Below are positions 57,883-64,000 of a stretch of DNA of 64,000 nt, piece after piece. Made by a program: the position numbers and the translations under genes. Positions within the stretch are counted from its first letter, which is position 1; the number at the start of each line of letters is the position of its first letter. The stretch comes from Paenibacillus sp. FSL K6-1096 (lineage in GTDB: Bacteria > Bacillota > Bacilli > Paenibacillales > Paenibacillaceae), in the NCBI RefSeq assembly GCF_037977055.1, contig NZ_CP150274.1, positions 1,302,001 to 1,366,000 on the forward strand, in the 5' to 3' direction. The notes below the pieces were generated by a model. The model did not search any database. It was not told the DNA's origin and worked only from the letters and a program-made list of their open reading frames with translations.

Positions 57883-59238
57883 CTACTCCAGCTTGCCGCC
57901 CGCCTTCACCGATACCGCACCCTTCGCAGCGATGGTTAGGGTCAGCAGCTCTTCCCCCGCCAGTCGCACCGACACGGTTTCTTCGGCGTCGCTGTCGTTG
58001 AACAGCACGGCGGCAACCGAGCCGTCCCTGTTGCGGAAGGCCACGGAGCGCAGATGCTCCCGGCTGGCGTCAGAGGCCAGGCGCACCGCCTGCGGGCGGA
58101 TCACCTTGCTGAAATGCGCTAGCGCGTAGTAGTCCAGGGTATACGTCAGCTCCCGGGTCTGCTGGTTGACCGTCACCACCCCGCGGCAGGTGCTCTCGCC
58201 GAAGCCCGGGACGGTGGGTCCGTTCTGCTCATCCAGCGCCAGATTCCATAGCACGAACGACCTGCTGTGATTGCGCAGAATTTCAATCCCGGTGCGCATC
58301 ACATTGGAGAAGGCCTGCTCGAACGGGGGAATCCATTCCCCGCCGGAGCCTTCGGTGAAATGCACCTCATGATTGGGGTACACCGCCAGCACCTCCGACT
58401 GTGCAGCAGCCGCACCGCCGTACCAGTGCCAGGCCACGCCATCCACGTCTGCTGCGGCTCCCTCCAGCACCGACAGCGGGTAATCCGGCCGGTCCCAGTT
58501 GTGGTCGTAGCAGAAGATTTTGGCGGCCAGACCGTGCTGTCTGAAGACAGGCTTCAGATACCCCGTAATGAACTCCCGCTGCTCCTCCGGCAGCATGAGC
58601 ATACTGGGGTAATGCTGCGGCTCATAGAGCGGCTCATTCTGCACGGTGACCGCATAAATCGGCAAGCCGTGCGCGGCATAGGCCTGAATGAAACGGACGA
58701 AGTACTCTGCGTACACCCCGTAATATTCCGGCTTCAGCCGCCCGGCGATCATCGAGCCGCTGGTCTTCATCCAGCCGGGTGCGCTCCAGGGCGAAGCCAT
58801 CAGCTTCAGCTCAGGGTTAAGCTGCACAGCCTGCTGCACCAGCGGAATAATATCCGCTTCATCGTGGGCGATGGAGAAGCCGGACAACTCCGGATCACTC
58901 CCGCCTTCAGACAGATCGTTATAGCTGTAGACCGTTCTGGCATAGTCCGATGCCCCCATCGGATTGCGCAGGAAGGACAGGCCGATGCCCTCCTGCGGAT
59001 CGAACAGCTTCCGCATCACCTCCGTCCGCCGCTCTTCGCCAAGCACCTGATGGATCAGGTAGGCGGCCGAATCGGTGAAGGAGGCCCCGAAGCCATCCAT
59101 TTCCTGATACGTCCGGCCCGGATCAATGTCTATGGTGACCGTAGCTCCATCCGCAGGGAGCTGCGGCAGCGACCCAGCAGGCTGTTCCACGAACAGGCTG
59201 TTCTCCCCGCTGGACCGGTATACGATAATGTCCGGCAT
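57883..59238 (-). CDS. Glycoside hydrolase family 30 enzyme
   Basis: A 451-residue cytoplasmic-looking (no signal peptide) GH30 enzyme of the glucosylceramidase/beta-1,6-glucanase group. Landmarks are GRTYQEMDGFGASFTDSAAY, GIGLSFLRNPMGASDYAR, LMASPWSAPGWMKTSGSM, the acid/base Glu in VTVQNEPLYEPQHYP, and the nucleophile Glu in HFTEGSGGEW. A C-terminal beta-sandwich (FRNRDGSVAAVLFNDSDAEE) follows. Given the adjacent ABC importer it probably acts on imported beta-linked oligosaccharides. AGGGAGGGG precedes ATG 59238. Confidence 0.93.
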   Translation of the reverse strand: MPDIIVYRSSGENSLFVEQPAGSLPQLPADGATVTIDIDPGRTYQEMDGFGASFTDSAAYLIHQVLGEERRTEVMRKLFDPQEGIGLSFLRNPMGASDYARTVYSYNDLSEGGSDPELSGFSIAHDEADIIPLVQQAVQLNPELKLMASPWSAPGWMKTSGSMIAGRLKPEYYGVYAEYFVRFIQAYAAHGLPIYAVTVQNEPLYEPQHYPSMLMLPEEQREFITGYLKPVFRQHGLAAKIFCYDHNWDRPDYPLSVLEGAAADVDGVAWHWYGGAAAAQSEVLAVYPNHEVHFTEGSGGEWIPPFEQAFSNVMRTGIEILRNHSRSFVLWNLALDEQNGPTVPGFGESTCRGVVTVNQQTRELTYTLDYYALAHFSKVIRPQAVRLASDASREHLRSVAFRNRDGSVAAVLFNDSDAEETVSVRLAGEELLTLTIAAKGAVSVKAGGKLE

Positions 59239-59253
59239 GTTGTCCCCTCCCTT

Positions 59254-60894
59254 TTATTGAATGCCCAGCTTGGCCTTGTTGGCCTTCATCTTCTCACTGC
59301 GGACTTCTGCGATCTTATCCCAGTTATTCTTATCCAGGAAGGCCTTATGCTCCGCCAGAACGCTGTCAAAGGTTGCATCGTCCTTGGCCCGGATCATGCT
59401 GACCAGCGTCGTGTTCCAGTTCGTATTAATCGCGGTGAGGCCGCGCGCTTCCGGTGTTCCCTGATCCGGGTTGGTATTCTCCAGAATGAAATGCGGCTTC
59501 AGCTTGCCCTTGCCCCATTCCTGCATCTGCTTGATCGCTTCCGGGAAGGCATCCTTGCTCAGCGCTTTGTGGCGGTCATGTCCGAAGAACATGAATTCGC
59601 CCATCCGGTAGTCCTTCTTGAACTTATCCGCATTGTTGAGTTGCAGGTCCTTCACCTCCGGCAGCAGCTCCACCGTACCGTCTGCATTGGTCTTGTAGGT
59701 CTCGCCTTCAATCCCGTAGTTCATCAGCTTCTGCCCTTCCTCGCTCAGCAGATACGTGAAAATCTGAATCGCCTTGGCCGGGTCCTTGCAATCCTTGGTG
59801 ATATAGCTGATCATCCAGCCGGTAATGCCGGACTGGTTCAGGGTCGGCTGATGCCCTACAGTGCTGTGCGGCCCGTCAACCGCCATATACTCTTTACCGG
59901 GATTGGCGCTCATGAAAATCTGCAGATTGCCGCCCTGCTGAGGCGTACCGTCGAGCAGCATCGTCGCGTATTTGCCGGACTTTACCTTTTCCTCGAAGCC
60001 GGTACCGTCATCCGCGAAGCTGTCATCACTGATCGCCCCGTCCCGGTACACGGCGTTCAGCGTCCGCAGCCAGGTCAGATAATCCTCATCCAGATTGCGG
60101 TTGTAGAATTTGCCGTCCTCCGTCTCCAGCGGTACGCCCAGGAAGTCCTGGAGCACATCGCCCAGCGAGCCGGTGCCTTCGCCGACAGCGTTGAACCCAA
60201 AGGGAATCATATCCGGGAACTTGCTCTTAATTTCGCTCATCGTCTTGCGGAACGCTTCCGGGGTCGCGAAGTCAGGGCTGCCCAGAGCCTCATACACATC
60301 CTTGCGGATGACAAAAGCCGTCTTCGCCGGAATATTCCCGCTGTCATAATCCGCCTGCGTATTGGAGTAGTTAGGATAGCCGTACGTATTGCCGTCCTGC
60401 GACTGGAACCAGTTCAGCGTATCGGCTGCCGCCACCTTGGTGAAATACGGATCGTATTGCTCAGCCAGCTTGTTCAGGGGCTGCGCCCAGGTCGCCGCCT
60501 TCTGCACAACCGGAGAGTTGGAGTCGAAGATCGTCAGGAGATCCGGCATATCGCCGCCCGCGAAGAAGGTGTTCAGCTTCGTATCATCCCCGGTAATGAA
60601 CTTGATGTTGACGTTCAGATCCTCCTTAATCTTCTTGGTCACCACATCCTTGCCAAAATCCGTATTCCACCAGTCCGCGTTAACATACCAGGTTAATTCC
60701 GTGGTCTCGCTTTTCTTATCGAGCTGCCAGGCCGGAGTCTCCGGGTCCGGCGTATACCGGTCCTCAATTGACACCTCACTGGCCTGCTTGGAGCCGCCTC
60801 CCGAGCCGCAGCCTGCCACAACCAGCATCGCCGCGAGCAGAAGCAGCATGAGCTTAACCGCCTTGTGTCCCGGAACCTTGTTTCCTGTCATCAT
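59254..60894 (-). CDS. Sugar ABC transporter substrate-binding lipoprotein (LplA-like)
   Basis: A 546-residue extracellular solute-binding protein of the large LplA type. The signal peptide ends in LVVAGCGSGG. The body contains ITGDDTKLNTFFAGGDMPDL, SQDGNTYGYPNYSNT, FVIRKDVYEALGSPDFATPE and YLLSEEGQKLMNYGIEGETY, all typical. It lies 15 bp upstream of the GH30 gene and follows two permease genes, so it brings oligosaccharides to that importer. The ATP-hydrolysing subunit is not encoded nearby, as usual (shared MsmX-type ATPase). ATG 60894 is set by GGGAGGT spacing. Confidence 0.93.
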   Translation of the reverse strand: MMTGNKVPGHKAVKLMLLLLAAMLVVAGCGSGGGSKQASEVSIEDRYTPDPETPAWQLDKKSETTELTWYVNADWWNTDFGKDVVTKKIKEDLNVNIKFITGDDTKLNTFFAGGDMPDLLTIFDSNSPVVQKAATWAQPLNKLAEQYDPYFTKVAAADTLNWFQSQDGNTYGYPNYSNTQADYDSGNIPAKTAFVIRKDVYEALGSPDFATPEAFRKTMSEIKSKFPDMIPFGFNAVGEGTGSLGDVLQDFLGVPLETEDGKFYNRNLDEDYLTWLRTLNAVYRDGAISDDSFADDGTGFEEKVKSGKYATMLLDGTPQQGGNLQIFMSANPGKEYMAVDGPHSTVGHQPTLNQSGITGWMISYITKDCKDPAKAIQIFTYLLSEEGQKLMNYGIEGETYKTNADGTVELLPEVKDLQLNNADKFKKDYRMGEFMFFGHDRHKALSKDAFPEAIKQMQEWGKGKLKPHFILENTNPDQGTPEARGLTAINTNWNTTLVSMIRAKDDATFDSVLAEHKAFLDKNNWDKIAEVRSEKMKANKAKLGIQ

Positions 60895-60948
60895 CGTATG
60901 ACCTCCCAAATCATTTTGAATGTTAAGCCCTTAATTTCCTTCATCCGA

Positions 60949-61836
60949 TTATTCCTTGACCGCGCCCACCATCATGCCGGAGATGAAGTACCGCTGAAGC
61001 AACGGGTACATGGCGACAATCGGCAGGGTGGTAATGACAATGGTCGCGAGCTGCACCCCTTTGGTGGTGGTCTCAATCACGACAGAGCCTCCGATGTTCT
61101 GCATCGACTGGGTCTGCGACTGCACGATAATCTCATACAGCTTCATCTGAAGCGGGTAGAGCGCCTGATTCGTCACATACAGCTTCGTGGTCATGAAGTC
61201 GTTCCATTGCCCCACCCCGTTGAACAGAGCGATGGTGGCCATGGCGGGCATGGAGAGCGGAATGAAGATTTTGAGAAAAATATGCCAGTCCCCCGCCCCG
61301 TCAATCTTGGCCGATTCCTCCAGCGAATCCGGTACATTGCGGAAGAAGTTCATCAGAATCACCACATCGTAATAGCTGAATAAGGCCGGAATAATGTACA
61401 CCCAGAAGGTGTTCAAGAGTCCAAGCGATTTGATGAGCAGATAAGTCGGAATCATCCCCCCGGAGAAAAACATCGTAATCACACCCATCGCCACATACAG
61501 CTTGCGGCCGCGGATATACTGTTTGCTGAGCCCGTAGCCGATCATCGCGCAGAAGAAGACATGGGTGATGACGCCGATAAAGGTTTTGGCCACCGAGACG
61601 AGAAAGGACTGCCCGATGCTGCTGTCATTGAACACAGCACGGTAATTCTCCAGCGAGAATTCCTTGGGCCAGAAAATGAATCCGCCCTCGGCCAGCGCCC
61701 GGCCCGAACTAGATGAAGAGATAATCACGTTCCATAACGGAACGAGAATAATGACCATGAACACACCGAGGAGCACCTTATTGACCGCATCGAAGATCCG
61801 GCCGTCGAGGTCTCCTGCAACCATTTTCCGATTCAC
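60949..61836 (-). CDS. Carbohydrate ABC transporter permease (LplC/YtcP-like)
   Basis: A 295-residue permease with six hydrophobic segments and the EAA-loop sequence EESAKIDGAGDWHIFLKIFI. It is the second permease of the importer, between the LplB-like gene and the binding protein. I set the start to GTG 61836, because AGGGAGGT is then seven to eight bases upstream; TTG 61842 is an alternative. Confidence 0.93.
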   Translation of the reverse strand: MNRKMVAGDLDGRIFDAVNKVLLGVFMVIILVPLWNVIISSSSSGRALAEGGFIFWPKEFSLENYRAVFNDSSIGQSFLVSVAKTFIGVITHVFFCAMIGYGLSKQYIRGRKLYVAMGVITMFFSGGMIPTYLLIKSLGLLNTFWVYIIPALFSYYDVVILMNFFRNVPDSLEESAKIDGAGDWHIFLKIFIPLSMPAMATIALFNGVGQWNDFMTTKLYVTNQALYPLQMKLYEIIVQSQTQSMQNIGGSVVIETTTKGVQLATIVITTLPIVAMYPLLQRYFISGMMVGAVKE

Positions 61837-61850
61837 AAGCAAGACCTCCC

Positions 61851-62846
61851 TTATAACACCGATTGATTGTCATTTAATTTACGGGTGACGGAGTTGGCGG
61901 CAACCAGCAGGATCACCGATACGATCGAGACGCCCAGCCCGACGGCGGTGGCATAGGAGAAATCCCCCTGCGTCATCCCCATGCGGTAGACATAGGAGTT
62001 GATGACCTCCGCTTTCTCGCGGTTCTGCGAGTTCATCAGCACCAGCGTCTGGTCCAGGTTCGAGCCAAGCAGGCCGCTTACCGTCAAAATCAGATTCAGG
62101 CTGATAATCGCCTTCATATTCGGAAGGGTAATGTTCCAGATCTGCCGAATCCGGCTGGCTCCATCAATCCGGGCAGCCTCATAATAGGTCGGGTCGATTT
62201 TGGCCATAATGGCCAGATACAGAATCGTGCCCCAGCCGGCTTCCTTCCAGATATCCGACAGCGTGGCAATCCACCAGTACTTGCCTGCATCCAGCAGGAT
62301 GTTGGCCGGCTTCGAGATCAGCCCCAGACTGAGCAGCAGCTCATTGAACAGGCCGGAGGTGGAGAACCAGGTGATCAGCATCCCGCCCAGGACGATCCAC
62401 GACAGGAAATGCGGCAGATAGGAGATGGTCTGGACGAATTTTTTGAAGCGGCCCATGTTCAGCTCGTAGATCATAATGGCCAGAATAATCGGAATGATGA
62501 ATCCGATGCCCAGCTTCAGGAAGCTGATTCCCAGCGTATTGATGACCGCATCCCAGAAGTATTCGTCAGACATAATAATCCGGAAGTTGTCGAGACCCAC
62601 CCAGGGCGCGGAGGACAGCGTGTCGATGACCGTGTAGTTCTTGAAGGCGATAGTCAGCCCGTAGATGGGTATGTAGCAGAAGATAATCATGAAAATAACG
62701 CCCGGCAGCACCATCGACTGAATCTCCCACTGTCTTTTGTAATCGGTTACAAATTCTTTGAAGCGCTGCCCCATGGGCTTCTTGGCGCCTGGCGGCCTGG
62801 AGTCCGGCGCTGCCGGGGCGGATGTTGCGCTTGCTGGTTTGTTCAC
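61851..62846 (-). CDS. Carbohydrate ABC transporter permease (LplB/YteP-like)
   Basis: A 331-residue permease with a charged Pro/Ala-rich N-terminus, six or so hydrophobic segments and the EAA motif EAARIDGASRIRQIWNITLP. First gene of the permease-permease-binding protein-GH30 operon. The start is GTG 62846 after GGGGAG. The gap to the next gene is 14 bp. The operator-like palindrome ATAAAAACGTTTTTAT lies 43 bp upstream. Confidence 0.93.
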   Translation of the reverse strand: MNKPASATSAPAAPDSRPPGAKKPMGQRFKEFVTDYKRQWEIQSMVLPGVIFMIIFCYIPIYGLTIAFKNYTVIDTLSSAPWVGLDNFRIIMSDEYFWDAVINTLGISFLKLGIGFIIPIILAIMIYELNMGRFKKFVQTISYLPHFLSWIVLGGMLITWFSTSGLFNELLLSLGLISKPANILLDAGKYWWIATLSDIWKEAGWGTILYLAIMAKIDPTYYEAARIDGASRIRQIWNITLPNMKAIISLNLILTVSGLLGSNLDQTLVLMNSQNREKAEVINSYVYRMGMTQGDFSYATAVGLGVSIVSVILLVAANSVTRKLNDNQSVL

Positions 62847-62888
62847 GTTCGGCTCCCCTCCTGCTGCATAATTGATACATTCGATTCG

Positions 62889-62904
62889 ATAAAAACGTTT
62901 TTAT
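62889..62904. promoter_or_regulatory. 16-bp palindromic operator in front of the sugar importer
   Basis: ATAAAAACGTTTTTAT is a perfect palindrome with the CG centre typical of LacI-family sites. The LacI gene next to it is the natural candidate to bind it. Confidence 0.7.
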
Positions 62905-62909
62905 TTTTG

Positions 62910-63014
62910 GACAAGCAGAAACGCAATGCCGTCCTTTTAAAGGAAGGTATCGTTTCAGCGAGAAATAGAAGGATTTTTTATAGCGGGAAGCTTATAAAAT
63001 CTTCTATTTCAGAA
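62910..63014. repeat. Dispersed two-hairpin element, copy 2
   Basis: About 105 bp aligning with 37027-37133. GAAACG/CGTTTC arms enclose CCGTCCTTTTAAAGGAAGG. GAAATAGAAG then pairs exactly with CTTCTATTTC near the end. It lies between the LacI gene and the importer operon, in the orientation opposite to both. Confidence 0.8.
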
Positions 63015-63051
63015 AATCCCCCCTGCACGAAATTTAGTAAAAATCAGCCTG

Positions 63052-64000
63052 CTACTTGCGCCCGCTGCGGTCCAGCTTCACATGGCTTGAGCCTCTGACG
63101 ATCAGCTCTCCCTGGAGCTTCTGCACAGCGCCCTGCTCCTTCTCCTGAATCAGGCGGACCAGATGGTCAATCGCCAGCATGCCCTGCCGGGCAATCTGGT
63201 TCCGTACCGTGGTGAGCGGCGGTGAATAGTAAGGGGCGATATCAATATCATCGAAGCCCATGACGCTGACGTCCTGCGGAACCTCATAGCCGCAAGCCTT
63301 GAGCGCCTGGATACAGCCCATCGCACTGATGTCATTGCCGGCCAGGAAGGCATCGGGCAGCTTCGCGGGATGCTGGCGGATGAAGGATTTCACTGCATTG
63401 TAGGTGCTGTCTTCCTCGAAGTACCCCTGCAGGATATAATCATCATCCACCGGAAGCTGATACTCGCGGAGCGCCGCCAGATACCCCTCCCGCCGCTGCA
63501 CGCTGTCGAACATCGTATCCACCCCGGAGATATAGGCAATGTGCTTATGCCCTAGGCTGATCAGATATTTTGTCGCCTCATAACCGGATTCATAGGAATC
63601 AAAAATAATGCTCCCCATCCCCTCATTCTCCAGCACCCGGTCCAGAAAAACCGCCTTGATCTTATCCTTCCGCATAGCCGCAATGTCCTGTTCGTCGATG
63701 CCCAGCTCTTCATAGATAATGACGCCGTCCACACGCCGGCCGAGAATATTGCTCATAATCACCTGTTTGTCCTTGGTGACGAAGACGTTCAGCCCGTATC
63801 CAAGACGGTCGCATTGCCGGGCCATCGACTCTACCAGCTTGTAGAAGTAAGGGCCTGATACACTGGTGGTGAAGAACCCCAGCATCTTGGTCGTACCGGA
63901 CTTCAGCAGCTTGCCGTTCAGGTTCGGGACATAATTCAGCCGCTGCGCCACCTTCAGCACATGGGATTTCGTCTCCGGGCTCAACACATCCACATCATTC
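63052..64000 (-). CDS. LacI-family regulator, 5' end outside window
   Basis: The sensor domain and hinge of a LacI repressor; the HTH is beyond the right edge. The visible part begins in ...NDVDVLSPETKSHVLKVAQR and contains LGFFTTSVSGPYFYKLVESM, VDGVIIYEELGIDEQDIAAM, IAYISGVDTMFDSVQRREGY, FLAGNDISAMGCIQALKACG and VMGFDDIDIAPYYSPPLTTV. The stop is at 63052. It lies just upstream of the importer/GH30 operon on the same strand, so it probably controls it through the palindrome at 62889. Confidence 0.9.
   Translation of the reverse strand, partial: NDVDVLSPETKSHVLKVAQRLNYVPNLNGKLLKSGTTKMLGFFTTSVSGPYFYKLVESMARQCDRLGYGLNVFVTKDKQVIMSNILGRRVDGVIIYEELGIDEQDIAAMRKDKIKAVFLDRVLENEGMGSIIFDSYESGYEATKYLISLGHKHIAYISGVDTMFDSVQRREGYLAALREYQLPVDDDYILQGYFEEDSTYNAVKSFIRQHPAKLPDAFLAGNDISAMGCIQALKACGYEVPQDVSVMGFDDIDIAPYYSPPLTTVRNQIARQGMLAIDHLVRLIQEKEQGAVQKLQGELIVRGSSHVKLDRSGRK

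Noticed and set aside
58267..60696. 809-codon plus-strand frame over the GH30 and binding-protein genes
   Set aside because: It is antisense to two genes with clear catalytic and lipoprotein motifs; the length reflects GC-rich codon bias.

Overview
The window looks like a chromosomal segment of a Paenibacillus-type Firmicute (family Paenibacillaceae). The reasons are the moderately high G+C by eye, strong GGAGG-type ribosome binding sites, classical sigma-A promoters, frequent GTG/TTG starts, and a gene set dominated by sugar-uptake ABC systems, LacI/DeoR/TetR/MarR/HxlR/Rrf2 regulators and plant-polysaccharide enzymes. No rRNA, tRNA, CRISPR array, prophage or intact insertion sequence was seen. 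Gene order is dense and mostly ordinary housekeeping plus accessory metabolism.

Layout: 1-5 kb is an anaerobic nitrogen block (nirB-nirD-nirC on the minus strand behind two FNR-like boxes, a small lipoprotein, and the Ric/ScdA iron-sulfur repair protein). 5-11 kb holds small regulators (XRE plus membrane partner, HxlR), a TVP38 membrane protein, an MsrA-MsrB fusion, and a DUF4349 lipoprotein. 11-19 kb has DUF1540, metE, uppP, namA with a MarR regulator, two-gene-scale singletons, a YitT membrane protein with a long structured leader, and a very compact Crp/Fnr protein. 19-23 kb is the fruR-fruK-fruA fructose operon. 23-32.5 kb carries stress and repair genes: AI-2E-type permease, ung, rnhA, TetR, a lipoprotein/metallophosphoesterase pair, manganese catalase and an AlkD-like protein.

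32.9-40.1 kb is a uronate operon: a LacI regulator, uxaB, uxaA, uxaC, a rhamnogalacturonan-acetylesterase-like SGNH hydrolase and a TIM-barrel isomerase. 40.8-49 kb holds nadE, a Gre-family factor with an attenuator-like leader, methyltransferase, Rrf2, a GH78 rhamnosidase remnant and an ABC-F protein. 49-53.7 kb is a GH38 alpha-mannosidase with its LacI regulator and two identical 14-bp palindromic operators. 53.7-57.5 kb has an autoregulated TetR-MFS pair, a stalk-domain protein and a Fur-box-controlled siderophore-binding lipoprotein. 57.9-64 kb is a GH30 glycosidase with an LplABC-like sugar importer and a LacI regulator that runs off the window.

The most unusual signal is a family of tandem arrays with a 51-bp period (about 17.4, 40.3-40.7 and 57.6-57.8 kb). 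All three lie in convergent intergenic gaps, in the same orientation after a plus-strand stop codon and before a terminator of the facing gene. Each unit contains an imperfect hairpin with a T-rich loop. A second dispersed family, a roughly 105-bp two-hairpin element, occurs at 37.03 and 62.91 kb with a possible half copy at 45.95 kb. FNR-like boxes also sit at the expected activator distance from a -10 box in front of a lipoprotein/phosphoesterase pair, which suggests the oxygen-responsive regulon extends beyond nir.
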